The notes below the pieces were generated by a model. It was not told the DNA's origin. It saw only the letters and a program-made list of their open reading frames with translations, and ran no database searches. Below are positions 53,523-62,757 of a DNA stretch of 64,000 nt, one piece after another. The stretch's first letter is position 1. Each line of letters starts with the position of its first letter. The translations under genes were made by a program, and so were the position numbers. This stretch comes from Paraburkholderia hospita. GTDB lineage: Bacteria > Pseudomonadota > Gammaproteobacteria > Burkholderiales > Burkholderiaceae. Location: NCBI RefSeq assembly GCF_002902965.1, contig NZ_CP026108.1, positions 372,001-436,000 on the forward strand, in the 5' to 3' direction.

Positions 53523-56500
53523 ACGCGCCCAACCTTCCGGCAAGCATGATGCACGCGCCGCAACCGCTCGACCCGCTGCGCTTCGCGCTGTCGGGCCGCA
53601 GTCTGATCGAAGCGAGCGCGGGTACGGGCAAGACCTTTACGATCGCGATGCTCTATGTGCGGCTGGTGCTTGGACACGACCCGTCGAACGCGCACGCGCG
53701 TCCGCTGACGCCGCCCGAAATTCTCGTCGTTACCTTCACCGATGCCGCGACGAAGGAACTGCGCGATCGCATCCGCGCGCGGCTGACGGAAGCGGCCGCG
53801 TATTTTCAGGCGGAACCGCATGACGTAGAGCCGCTTGCGCCCGGCGCGGTCGACCTGCTGCACGCACTGCGCGAGGAATATCCGCCGCAGCAGTGGCCGG
53901 CTTGCGCGCGCCGCCTGCAACTCGCGGCCGAATGGATGGACGAAGCGGCCGTGTCGACCATTCACGCGTGGTGCAACCGGATGCTGCGCGAGCATGCATT
54001 CGACAGCGACAGCCTGTTCACGCAGACGCTCGAAACCGACGAAAGTGAGCTGCTCGCCGAAGTCGTGCGCGACTACTGGCGCACGTTCATGGCGCCGCTC
54101 GTAGCAGTGGATGCGGCCACGGCCAGCGAATGGGCTAAAGGTCCGCCGGAGTTGCAGAAGAAGCTGCGCAATCTGATCGACGTTGCGCCGTTGCTGCCGG
54201 ACGCGCCCGCACCCGCCGATGCGCTGCAGGCGGCGCGCGCCGAGACGGTTCGGCGGCTTGCTGAGTTGAAGGCGCCTTGGAATACGTGGCCAGCGGACAT
54301 GAAGGCGTTGCTGGATACGGCGCGCGCCAGCAAGCAATACGTCGGGACTGCGTTCGGCAAGGCGAATTGCGAACGCTGGTTGAATGAACTCGTGGCATGG
54401 GCCGGCGATCCGGAGAAGGCTTCGCCGTCTCTCACCGATACCGCCTGGAACCGGTTGACGCCCAAAGAACTCGCGGAACATTGCCAGCATGGCACGCCAC
54501 CTTCGCATCCCGGCTTCGACGCGCTCGTCACCTTGCGCGCAGAGCTTGCCGCGCTGCCGGATGCGCGCAACGATCTGCTGTCGCACGCGGCCCGCTGGGT
54601 GGCGAAGCGCTTCGCGGCCGAACAGGCGCGGCGCGCGCAGATGGGCTTCGACGATCTTCTGACGCGCCTCGACGCGGCCTTGGATGGGCCGAATGGCGAG
54701 CGTCTCGCCGAGATCGTCCGGAAGCAGTTTCCCGTTGCGCTGATCGACGAGTTTCAGGACACCGATCCCGTCCAGTACCGCATCTTCGATGCCGTCTACG
54801 GCCAGGGCAGCGAATCATCGGAGGCGAGCGCCGACCATGCGCTCATCCTGATCGGCGATCCGAAACAGGCTATCTACGCGTTCCGTGGCGCGGACATCTT
54901 CACCTATCTCGCGGCGCGCCGCTCGTGCGGCACGCGGCTCTACACGCTCGCCACGAACTTCCGCTCGACGCACGCGATGGTCGCCGCGACCAACCACTGC
55001 TTCAACGTGGCGGAGCAGCGGGAAGCGGGCGCGGGTGCGTTTCTCTTCCGCGAGTCGGATGGCAATCCTGTTCCCTTCATCCAGGTGAGCGCGAAGGGCC
55101 GCGACGATGCGTTCGTCGTCGATGGCGACACGCCGCGTGCAATGACGGCATGGTGGCTGCCGCCGTCCGACGATGGCAAGCCACTCAGCAAGACCGCGTA
55201 TATCGATCGTATGGCGCAGAGTTGCGCGACGGAGATGGTGCGTCTGCTCGATCTCGGCCAGCGCGGCCTCGCCGGATTCGGCGCTGGGGGCGATGCAGCC
55301 GTGCTGAAGCCGCTGCGTCCCGCCGACATGGCCGTGCTCGTCAACAACCGGATCGAGGCTGACGCCATTCGCAGGGCGCTTGCGAAGCGCAATGTGCGCA
55401 CGGTCTATCTGTCCGACAAGGACTCCGTGTTCGAAAGCCCGCAAGCGGCCGAGTTGCAGCATTGGCTCGCGGCCTGCGCGGCGCCCGACGACGGCAGGCT
55501 CGTGCGAACCGCGCTCGCGACACCGACACTCGGACTCGGCTGGGCACAACTGGACGCGTACTACAGCGACGAAATCGCGTGGGAAGCGTGCGTGCTGCGG
55601 TTCCGTGGCTATCGCGAGTGCTGGGGGCGTCAGGGCGTGCTGCCGATGTTGCGCCGCCTGCTGAACGATTTCAGCGTACCCGCGCGCCTGCTCGGCCTGC
55701 GGGCGGGTGGCGCGCAACGCGTGCAGGGCGGCGAGCGCATCCTGACCGATCTGCTGCATCTGGCGGAATTGCTGCAACAGGCCAGCACGATGATCGAAGG
55801 CGAACATGGCCTGATCCGTCATCTGGTCGAACAGCGCGAGGCGGCGGAAGAGGGCAATGGCGGCGGCGACGCGCGGCAACTCCGTCTGGAGAGCGACGGC
55901 GATCTCGTGAAGGTGGTGACGATTCACAAGTCGAAGGGCCTCGAATATCCGCTCGTGTTCCTGCCGTTCGTGTGTGCGCACCGTCCCGCCGGTGCGAACG
56001 ACGTGCCGTTCAAATGGCACGACGCGCAGGGCAACGTGCAGGTCGCGCTCAACGATGACGGCGGCGTGCTGGAAAAGGTCGACCGCGAACGGCTCGGCGA
56101 AGATTTGCGCAAGCTCTACGTGGCGCTTACGCGCGCGCGTTACGCGACGTGGATTGGCATCGCGGAACTGAAGGAATTCGAGCGCAGCGCAATCGGCTAT
56201 CTGCTCAACGGCGCGAAGATGCTGGCGTCGGGAGAACTCGAAAAGTGTCTTCACGAATCGCTCGGCGCGGCGGACGACATCGGTGTCACACCCGCGCCAG
56301 AGCCTCGCGACGACCGTCTCGCGCATCTCGACGAGAAATCGCGAGAAGGCGAGGCGCGCGCCTCGGTGCGCGTGCTGCGCGAGCCGTGGTCGGTCGCGAG
56401 CTATTCGAGTCTGAAGAAGATGAGCCACGGCGTGAATGTCGTGCCGGAGACGCCGCGTGAAGAAGGTTTCATCGAGGCCCGCGATGCCGAGGCCGAGATC

Positions 56501-57328
56501 GATCAGGACGATGCACCGCAACCCGCGCAAGCGCCGCGCCGATCGGGGCAACGGATTGCGTCCGTGCTGCACGACTTCCCGCGCGGTTCCGACGAGGGCA
56601 GCTTTCTGCACGATCTTCTCGAATGGGCTGCTCAGCATGGCTTTGCGCAGGTCGCGGCGGACGAGCGGCCGCTGCGTGAAGTGGTCGCGCGCCGTTGCAG
56701 CGTGCGCGGCTGGGAGCGCTCGATCGAACCGCTGACGCAATGGATCATGCAGATTGTCACGACGCCGCTGCAGCTGAAGGCGGCGGGCGGCGTCGACGCG
56801 ACATCGATCAGGCTGTCGGACTTGCGCACGTCGACGGCCGAAATGGAGTTCTGGCTTGCCGCGCATCATGTCGACACGGCGGCGCTCGATCGGCTCGTCA
56901 GTGAACATACCGTCGGCGGCAATGAGCGTGCCGCGATCGAACCCACGCAGCTCAACGGCATGCTCAAGGGCTTCATGGATCTCGTGTTCGAACACGACGG
57001 CCGTTACTACGTCGCCGACTACAAGTCGAACTGGCTCGGCGCCGATGACGCGGCCTACACGCCGGAGCGCATTCGCGCGCAAATCCTGCGCTCGCGCTAC
57101 GACCTGCAATACGTGCTGTATCTGCTCGCGCTGCATCGGCTGCTCAAGGCGCGGCTGCCCGACTACGACTACGACACGCATGTCGGCGGCGCGGTCTATC
57201 TGTTTCTGCGCGGCCTGAACGCATCGACACAAGGCATCCATGCCGAGCGACCGCCGCGCGAGTTGATCGAGCGGCTCGACGATCTGTTTACGGGCGACTT
57301 CGAACTCGCCGACCAGGAGGCTGCATGA
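53519..57328 (+). CDS. recB: Exodeoxyribonuclease V subunit beta (RecB)
   Basis: 1,269 residues. Helicase motifs: LIEASAGTGKTFTIA (about 30-43), VTFTDAATKELRDRI, VSTIHAWCNRML, LIDEFQDTDPVQYRIF (about 410), GDPKQAIYAFRGAD, TIHKSKGLEYPLVFLPF and YVALTRARYA. A C-terminal nuclease carries GFMDLVFEHDGRYYVADYKS (about 1150). All catalytic residues seen are intact. RecB is the slow 3'-5' motor and the only nuclease of RecBCD. Overlaps recC and recD by four bases each. Confidence 0.94.
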   Translation: MNAPNLPASMMHAPQPLDPLRFALSGRSLIEASAGTGKTFTIAMLYVRLVLGHDPSNAHARPLTPPEILVVTFTDAATKELRDRIRARLTEAAAYFQAEPHDVEPLAPGAVDLLHALREEYPPQQWPACARRLQLAAEWMDEAAVSTIHAWCNRMLREHAFDSDSLFTQTLETDESELLAEVVRDYWRTFMAPLVAVDAATASEWAKGPPELQKKLRNLIDVAPLLPDAPAPADALQAARAETVRRLAELKAPWNTWPADMKALLDTARASKQYVGTAFGKANCERWLNELVAWAGDPEKASPSLTDTAWNRLTPKELAEHCQHGTPPSHPGFDALVTLRAELAALPDARNDLLSHAARWVAKRFAAEQARRAQMGFDDLLTRLDAALDGPNGERLAEIVRKQFPVALIDEFQDTDPVQYRIFDAVYGQGSESSEASADHALILIGDPKQAIYAFRGADIFTYLAARRSCGTRLYTLATNFRSTHAMVAATNHCFNVAEQREAGAGAFLFRESDGNPVPFIQVSAKGRDDAFVVDGDTPRAMTAWWLPPSDDGKPLSKTAYIDRMAQSCATEMVRLLDLGQRGLAGFGAGGDAAVLKPLRPADMAVLVNNRIEADAIRRALAKRNVRTVYLSDKDSVFESPQAAELQHWLAACAAPDDGRLVRTALATPTLGLGWAQLDAYYSDEIAWEACVLRFRGYRECWGRQGVLPMLRRLLNDFSVPARLLGLRAGGAQRVQGGERILTDLLHLAELLQQASTMIEGEHGLIRHLVEQREAAEEGNGGGDARQLRLESDGDLVKVVTIHKSKGLEYPLVFLPFVCAHRPAGANDVPFKWHDAQGNVQVALNDDGGVLEKVDRERLGEDLRKLYVALTRARYATWIGIAELKEFERSAIGYLLNGAKMLASGELEKCLHESLGAADDIGVTPAPEPRDDRLAHLDEKSREGEARASVRVLREPWSVASYSSLKKMSHGVNVVPETPREEGFIEARDAEAEIDQDDAPQPAQAPRRSGQRIASVLHDFPRGSDEGSFLHDLLEWAAQHGFAQVAADERPLREVVARRCSVRGWERSIEPLTQWIMQIVTTPLQLKAAGGVDATSIRLSDLRTSTAEMEFWLAAHHVDTAALDRLVSEHTVGGNERAAIEPTQLNGMLKGFMDLVFEHDGRYYVADYKSNWLGADDAAYTPERIRAQILRSRYDLQYVLYLLALHRLLKARLPDYDYDTHVGGAVYLFLRGLNASTQGIHAERPPRELIERLDDLFTGDFELADQEAA

Positions 57329-59433
57329 GCGCGCTATTGTCTGAAAACACGATCGCGATGTCGGGCGGCGTGGGTGATCGCGAGCAGGTCGGGCAGTTGC
57401 TCGCGGACTGGGTCGAGCGCGGCTGGTTGCGCGAAGTCGATGCCGCGTTCGCGCGCTTTCTCGCGCGTGAAGTGCCGCACGCTCACGCACTGCTGATTCT
57501 CGCTGCTGCGCTGGCCAGCCATCAGCTCGGACGCGGTCACGCGTGTCTCGATCTTGTCGCGACGCTTCGCGATCCCGCCTTCGCACTGTCGCTGCCGCCC
57601 GATGGCCCGAGCACACGTACCGACGACAATGCCGAAGAGAACGTGCTGCTGCCGTCGCAGGTGCTGGCGGGTGTCACGCTGGCGCGCTGGCAGGCGGCAC
57701 TCGACGATACCTCGCTGGTCGGCGACGGCGAGGGCAGTACGCCGCTGGTGCTCGTCGGCACGCGGCTTTATCTGCGCCGCTACTGGCAGTACGAACGGAA
57801 CGTGTGCCGCGCGATTCGTCAACGGCTCGAAGCGTCAGTCGAACTGGCAGGCACACTGGATGTCGGCGGCTTGCGCCACGCGCTGAACTCGCTGTTTCCG
57901 TCGGTGGAGACGCAACCCAAGGCGCACGCCGACTGGCAGAAGCTGGCCTGCGCGCTTGCTGCACGAAGCGCCTTCAGCATCGTCACGGGCGGACCGGGTA
58001 CGGGCAAGACGACCACCGTCGTGAAGCTGCTCGCGCTGCTTCAATCGCTGTCGCTCACGGGCGAGGATGGCAAGCCGCTGCGCATCCGGCTCGCCGCGCC
58101 GACGGGCAAGGCGGCGGCGCGGCTGAACGAATCGATTGCCAATGCCGTCGAGCGTCTCCCGCTCGACGGCTTCGCCAACGGCGAGGCGATCCGCGAAGCG
58201 ATTCCCGTCGCGGTGACTACGCTGCACCGGCTGCTCGGCACACGGCCCGATACGCGGCGCTTCCGTCATCACGCGGGCAACCCGTTGGCGCTCGACGTTC
58301 TGGTGATCGACGAAGGATCGATGGTCGATCTGGAAATGATGAATGCCGTGCTCGATGCACTGCCGGCACGCGCGCGCCTGATTCTGCTTGGCGACAAGGA
58401 TCAGCTCGCATCGGTGGAGGCGGGCGCGGTCCTCGGCGAATTGTGCCGCCGCGCCGGCGACGGACACTACACGCGCGCCACGCAGACATGGCTGGAAGAG
58501 GCGACGGGCGAGCGCATCGAGCCGCGTCTCGTCGACGACGGCGGCGGCGCGCTCGATCAGGCGATTGCGATGCTGCGTTTCAGCCATCGCTTCTCCGCCG
58601 AAAGCGGCATCGGACAATTGGCCGAAGCCGTCAACGGCGGCGAACCGCGCAACGTGGCGGACGTCTGGATCAACCATCACGCGGACCTTGCGCTGCTTGA
58701 AAGCGCGGAGAAGGGCGACGCGGCGTTCAAGGCGCTCGTCGTCGACGGGCAGGTGGGCGGCCAAACGAGCGGCGAGGCCAGCGCTCGCCGGGGCTATCGG
58801 CACTACCTCGAGACGTTGCACCGAAGACAGCCGGCACACGGCTCGGGGCAAGACATGCTCGACGCATGGGCGAACGATGTGCTCGCCGCGCACGGCGAAT
58901 TCCAGTTGCTGTGTGCGCTGCGGCGTGGGGCGTGGGGTGTCGAAGGATTGAACCGGCGCGTGGCGCGTCTGCTTCAGGACGAACACCTGATTACGGCGAC
59001 GGGCGAGTGGTATCTCGGGCGTCCCGTTCTCGTGACGCGCAATGACTATGAACTGGGCCTGATGAACGGCGATATCGGCATCACGCTCGCGCTGCCCGCG
59101 CCGGATGGCGGCTGGAGTCTGCGTGTGGCGTTCGCGGCCAGCGACGGCTCGGGCCGCATCAAGTGGGCGCTGCCGAGCCGCCTGCAAGCGGTCGAAACCG
59201 TGTTTGCGCTCACCGTGCATAAATCGCAAGGTTCCGAGTTCACGCATGCCACGCTCGTGTTGCCGGACACGATGAGCCCCGTCCTGACGCGCGAGCTCGT
59301 CTATACGGGCATTACGCGCGCGCGCCGCTTCCTGACGATTGCAAGCGCGGGCGGCAGAGTGGTGATCGAGCGGGCGGTGCGTGCGCAGGTGCTGCGCGCG
59401 AGCGGTCTGTCGGCGGGATTCGACGCTGCCTGA
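57325..59433 (+). CDS. recD: Exodeoxyribonuclease V subunit alpha (RecD)
   Basis: 702 residues, about 90 longer than the enterobacterial protein. Walker A VTGGPGTGKTTTVVKLLALL (about 217-236), VTTLHRLLGTRPD, VIDEGSMVDLEMMNAVLDAL (about 330), GDKDQLASVEAGAVLGEL, and TVHKSQGSEF near the C-terminus identify the 5'-3' helicase of RecBCD. The order recC-recB-recD without an intervening ptr gene is usual for Burkholderiales. Confidence 0.93.
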   Translation: MSALLSENTIAMSGGVGDREQVGQLLADWVERGWLREVDAAFARFLAREVPHAHALLILAAALASHQLGRGHACLDLVATLRDPAFALSLPPDGPSTRTDDNAEENVLLPSQVLAGVTLARWQAALDDTSLVGDGEGSTPLVLVGTRLYLRRYWQYERNVCRAIRQRLEASVELAGTLDVGGLRHALNSLFPSVETQPKAHADWQKLACALAARSAFSIVTGGPGTGKTTTVVKLLALLQSLSLTGEDGKPLRIRLAAPTGKAAARLNESIANAVERLPLDGFANGEAIREAIPVAVTTLHRLLGTRPDTRRFRHHAGNPLALDVLVIDEGSMVDLEMMNAVLDALPARARLILLGDKDQLASVEAGAVLGELCRRAGDGHYTRATQTWLEEATGERIEPRLVDDGGGALDQAIAMLRFSHRFSAESGIGQLAEAVNGGEPRNVADVWINHHADLALLESAEKGDAAFKALVVDGQVGGQTSGEASARRGYRHYLETLHRRQPAHGSGQDMLDAWANDVLAAHGEFQLLCALRRGAWGVEGLNRRVARLLQDEHLITATGEWYLGRPVLVTRNDYELGLMNGDIGITLALPAPDGGWSLRVAFAASDGSGRIKWALPSRLQAVETVFALTVHKSQGSEFTHATLVLPDTMSPVLTRELVYTGITRARRFLTIASAGGRVVIERAVRAQVLRASGLSAGFDAA

Positions 59434-59447
59434 TGGCATCTGCGGCC

Positions 59448-59464
59448 GGGACAGGATATGTCCC
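59448..59464 (+). promoter_or_regulatory. 17-bp palindromic operator after recD
   Basis: GGGACA-GGATA-TGTCCC, 15 bp after the recD stop and 47 bp before the next gene. TGACGAT lies at the nine-base distance, a weak -10. Confidence 0.6.
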
Positions 59465-59510
59465 GGCCACGTGTGACGATACATGCCATCCATCACACAC
59501 CTAGGATGCC

Positions 59511-59924
59511 ATGCCGAGAATCATCGAACACATCGACGCGATTGCGCGTCAAAAGCGGCGGGACGTGCTCTTTGTCACGTTCTTCGACGACCCGAATGGC
59601 GAACGTTCGCCTCATCACTGGGAAGCGCATCCTGCTCGGGCGACGATCGTCGAATGGCTCGACTCGCACGGCTACGCATGGCAGCCGTGCGGCGAAGTCG
59701 CCAGCGAAACCGTCATGAGGAGTTATCGCGGCTCGATCTACCTCGACGTGCCGTACGACCGGAACGACGCATCGTATCGCGCGCTCGAAGCGTTCCTCGA
59801 ATTCCCCGATGGCTCGTTGCGCATGCCGCACATGCGCTTTCTTATCCTCGATCTCCAGTCCGCGCAGAAGAATGCGCATCACGATGAACCGGGTTTCTGG
59901 GAACGCTGGGCCGAAGACTTCTAA
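59511..59924 (+). CDS. Hypothetical protein, 137 aa
   Basis: PRIIEHIDAIARQKRRDVLF, FDDPNGERSPHHWEAHPARA, TIVEWLDSHGYAWQPCGEVA, SYRGSIYLDVPYDRND and a C-terminal acidic tail. Soluble alpha/beta protein without a family I can name. It is the first gene after the palindrome at 59448 and is followed 21 bp later by the second SIR2 gene, so these two are probably co-transcribed. Confidence 0.65.
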   Translation: MPRIIEHIDAIARQKRRDVLFVTFFDDPNGERSPHHWEAHPARATIVEWLDSHGYAWQPCGEVASETVMRSYRGSIYLDVPYDRNDASYRALEAFLEFPDGSLRMPHMRFLILDLQSAQKNAHHDEPGFWERWAEDF

Positions 59925-59945
59925 CTACAACAAGAAGAACGGATC

Positions 59946-60764
59946 ATGATCGATAACACCGACATTCAACGCGCCGCAGATTGGATTCGCCACGCGGACG
60001 CCATCATCATCGCCGCTGGCGCGGGCATGAGCGTGGACTCCGGCCTGCCGGATTTTCGCGGCACGGGCGGCCTGTGGACTTCGCTGCTGCCGGCGGGCAT
60101 GACGGAGCGCGACGTCGGCTCGCTCACGCAGGGCGACTGCTTCGTGAAGAAGCCCGTCGACGCGTGGCAATTCTACGGACGCGCGTTGCAGGTCTGCCGG
60201 CGATGCACGCCGCACGCGGGCTACGCGATGCTCAAGCAGTGGGCCGAGCGCGCGCGTCACGGCGCCTTTGTCTTCACGAGCAACGTCGACGGCCATTTTC
60301 AGGCGGCGGGCTATGACGAGTCGCGCGTGCTGGAGTGCCATGGCACGCTCAATTTCATGCAGTGCGGCCGGCCGTGCAGCGACGGGCTCTGGGCATCGGG
60401 CAGTCTGATGGATAACGTCGATGTCGACACGCTGACATCTCCCGCCCTGCCGCGATGTCCACAGTGCGGTCATCTCGCGCGGCCGAACTTCTTGCTGTTC
60501 GACGACAACCACTGGGTCGAGACGCGCACGTCGGCGCAGTGGGAACGGCTGCGTATCTGGCTGCGTCCGGTGCTACGGCCCGCCGTGATCGAACTGGGCG
60601 CGGGGACCGCCGTTCCCAGCGTGCGCATGTTCGCGGAGTCCGTGCGCGGCCCGCTGATTCGCATCAATCTCGACGAAACCGAGGTGGTGGGCGAGGGTGT
60701 TGGTCTGCGCGGCACTGCACTCGACGTGCTGTCGGCTATCGACGCTGCGCTCGCTCTAAACTGA
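59946..60764 (+). CDS. SIR2-family NAD-dependent protein (second)
   Basis: 272 residues: AAGAGMSVDSGLPDFRGTGG, FTSNVDGHFQAAGYD, ECHGTLNFMQC with the catalytic histidine, zinc-ligand-like cysteines (CGRPC, CPQCGH) and IELGAGTAVPSVRM. It resembles the sirtuin at 48915 throughout but is clearly diverged. The pair flanks recCBD. It may deacylate proteins of the repair machinery or consume NAD during attack; the sequence alone cannot decide. Confidence 0.83.
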   Translation: MIDNTDIQRAADWIRHADAIIIAAGAGMSVDSGLPDFRGTGGLWTSLLPAGMTERDVGSLTQGDCFVKKPVDAWQFYGRALQVCRRCTPHAGYAMLKQWAERARHGAFVFTSNVDGHFQAAGYDESRVLECHGTLNFMQCGRPCSDGLWASGSLMDNVDVDTLTSPALPRCPQCGHLARPNFLLFDDNHWVETRTSAQWERLRIWLRPVLRPAVIELGAGTAVPSVRMFAESVRGPLIRINLDETEVVGEGVGLRGTALDVLSAIDAALALN

Positions 60765-60928
60765 CACAGGGGACCCTTACGTCGAGGCGCACGCGCGTCT
60801 CGACGCATCATCTGGATGACTGGCCGCTGGCTATTCTCGTGCAGCACACTGGCGTTCAAGCCAAGCTCAAGAAAGCGACAAAAAGTGCCGATAAACCCGG
60901 GACCATCCACTCACGCGAATATCGTCCA

Positions 60929-61948
60929 ATGTCCGACATCGACCGCGAAATCATGCGCGTCCTCCCCGACGCAGCCACGCAAAGCGATTACCTGAGCACG
61001 CCGGATGTCTACCGGCGTCTGACGAGCACCGTGCCAAACCTGCCCTCGTCGAAGACGATTTATCGGCATCTGGCGCGCCTCGAGGAAGAGGGTCTTGTCG
61101 AGATGGACCAGCGCGGCACGGCCTCCGTTTGGCGCAGGAGGGCAGGCGCGAGCGGCCTTGCGGCCAAGGCCGGCACAATGATCAATTTCGATGAGGCATT
61201 GGCGCTCCAGACGCTCAAGCGCTTCTCCTCGCGGCAGATTCCGGAACTGGTGGCTGATTCGCTGACGCCGCTGTTCGAGATCGCGGAGACGCGGTTGAAG
61301 AAGACGAATAGCGAAACGGAGCGAAAATATTCGCGCTGGGCCAGCAAGGTTGCGGTGGAGAGCGGGGGGTTCGCGCTGCACTATCCCCCGATCAAACGCG
61401 AGCACTTCACCGCGGTGTCGAGAGCGCTGTTCGAGGAGCGCAAGCTGGAGATTGTGTATCGTCCGCGTCATAAGACGGACAACGACCAGGCAAAGGTCGT
61501 CCTTCCGTTCGGTCTCGTAGAGGTGGGCGGCCTCGTGTATCTCGTCGCGGGCACGGAAGGCAAGGCCAATCCGACGATGTATCGTCTCGATCGCCTTACC
61601 GACGCCAAAGCTATGCTCGAATCATTCGCCTATCCTGAGTCGTTTGCACTCGATACCTATGTTCGACAGCAACGTAACTTTGACTTCATGGTCGAGAAGG
61701 AAGTGCTGCTCAAGCTGAGGTTCTTTAGCGGCGCGGGAGAGCATCTGCTCGAAGCGCCCATGTCGACGGACCAGAAGAACACGCGCAAAGGCGATGCGCT
61801 GCATGTACAAGGCACTGTCATGCTGAGTCAGAGGCTACGCTGGTGGTTGCGTTCGTTCGGCCCGAACGTCGAAGTACTCGGACCCGCCAACCTGCGCGCG
61901 GAGCTTGCCACGGAAGCGGCGGAGCTTGCGAGTATCTACAGCAAATAG
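60929..61948 (+). CDS. WYL-domain transcriptional regulator (second)
   Basis: 339 residues. N-terminal winged helix (DYLSTPDVYRRLTSTVPNLP, SKTIYRHLARLEEEGLVEM), a middle segment (EALALQTLKRFSSRQIPELV), WYL domain (VLPFGLVEVGGLVYLVAG, YRLDRLTDAKAML) and the C-terminal WCX-like part (LRWWLRSFGPNVEVLGP). The ATG at 60929 is chosen because the extension to 60455 reads through the SIR2 gene. It resembles BrxR/CapW-type regulators in layout. It is a candidate for the protein that binds the 17-bp palindromes, because it is the only apparently intact regulator at the end of this gene group. Confidence 0.82.
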   Translation: MSDIDREIMRVLPDAATQSDYLSTPDVYRRLTSTVPNLPSSKTIYRHLARLEEEGLVEMDQRGTASVWRRRAGASGLAAKAGTMINFDEALALQTLKRFSSRQIPELVADSLTPLFEIAETRLKKTNSETERKYSRWASKVAVESGGFALHYPPIKREHFTAVSRALFEERKLEIVYRPRHKTDNDQAKVVLPFGLVEVGGLVYLVAGTEGKANPTMYRLDRLTDAKAMLESFAYPESFALDTYVRQQRNFDFMVEKEVLLKLRFFSGAGEHLLEAPMSTDQKNTRKGDALHVQGTVMLSQRLRWWLRSFGPNVEVLGPANLRAELATEAAELASIYSK

Positions 61949-61974
61949 CAGGTCGCGCCAGGCAATGAAGCCCG

Positions 61975-62107
61975 AAGTCGGAGTCGAACAGTTCGACGAT
62001 ACGATACGGTGTTTTGGCGTCTGTTCGTCGGTGCGACACACGTGACGACGAAACTTGTCGTCGTGATGTCGAACCGGGCGCAGACGCAACTGATCGAACA
62101 AATGTAG
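61975..62107 (+). pseudogene. UvrD-like helicase C-terminal remnant, second copy
   Basis: Homologous to 2690-2833. One frame reads GVEQFDDT, then after a frameshift RLFVGAT, KLVVVMSNRA, TQLIEQM and a stop. It is followed by the remnant of the 167-residue protein, in the same order and orientations as at the left end. Confidence 0.7.
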
Positions 62108-62124
62108 TAACGCGTGCGGCAACG

Positions 62125-62443
62125 CTTATTCCGCATCAAGCTGCTGCGCGATCATGCGCAGCACGTCGCGCCTCACGACGCCGTCTGTTCCCTCAGGTCA
62201 AAACGCATCGTCGGCGCGGCGCGCAGGCTTGACCAGATGCACGACGATGTCAGCATCGGTCTCGCGCCTGACACGTGAAATCTTCCAGACAATCGTGCCG
62301 TTCATATCGGGCAACTCGCCCATCCACGGCTGAACCTCCAGTTGGTCGAATCCCCAAAGCCGCAATGCGATGCTCAGCGTCCGCCCGTTATCGCGCGGCG
62401 TGTGTGAGATGTTCGTGCGAATCGGGTTCGTCGGCTTCGTCAT
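62125..62443 (-). pseudogene. Remnant of the 167-aa hypothetical protein
   Basis: The N-terminal 80 residues match the protein at 2847-3350 (LRLWGFD, ELPDMNGTIVWKISRVRRET, HLVKPARRADDAF) and stop at a TGA just after. Beyond this the last 15 residues (VLRMIAQQLDAE) reappear after a deletion of about 60 codons. Confidence 0.75.
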
Positions 62444-62494
62444 AGGTATCGGGCACTCCCAGTGATTGCGTGATCGAGATTGTGGGAGGCCCTT

Positions 62495-62556
62495 GAGACA
62501 AATGCTGTCCGCATTCTCGTAGCGATTCGCAATCGTATCGGGACACGAATTGTCCC
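62495..62556. promoter_or_regulatory. Pair of 17-bp palindromic operators, right-end copy
   Basis: GAGACA-AATGC-TGTCCG at 62495 and GGGACA-CGAAT-TGTCCC at 62540, 45 bp apart as at the left end. From the first site CCACAAT lies nine bases to the left, facing the decayed minus-strand gene. Confidence 0.65.
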
Positions 62557-62662
62557 GACCGGTTTTTAAATTTCGCTCGGGCCTTCGACGGCGGACGTAT
62601 CGATCCGATCCACACGCTTCGCTACAATCCCCGAAACGTGTCGCTACGTGAAGCGATCAATA

Positions 62663-62695
62663 GAGACACGTTTTGTCCATGCGAGCACCTACGGT
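62663..62695 (+). promoter_or_regulatory. 17-bp palindromic operator plus -10, right-end copy
   Basis: GAGACA-CGTTT-TGTCCA (62663-62679), nine bases, CTACGGT (62689-62695). It precedes the decayed adaptor gene at 62758 and corresponds to the site at 6271. Confidence 0.65.
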
Positions 62696-62757
62696 GCCGC
62701 CTCGTCGTTCGAAGGAACGAAGACGTAACAGGCGAGAAAAAGAAAATAAATCAGTCT

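Noticed and set aside
54815..57616. 933-residue minus-strand open frame over recB
   Set aside because: Fully antisense to recB, arginine-rich with no family motifs. High-GC DNA gives such frames by chance.
57835..59496. 553-residue minus-strand open frame over recD
   Set aside because: Same reason: antisense to a well-supported gene.
60780..60825. Possible terminator hairpin (GTCGAG ... CTCGAC) after the second SIR2 gene
   Set aside because: The stem is plausible, but no T run follows, so it was not listed as a terminator.
60455..60928. N-terminal extension of the second WYL regulator
   Set aside because: The frame overlaps the SIR2 gene out of phase and is basic and low-complexity. The ATG at 60929 fits the family.
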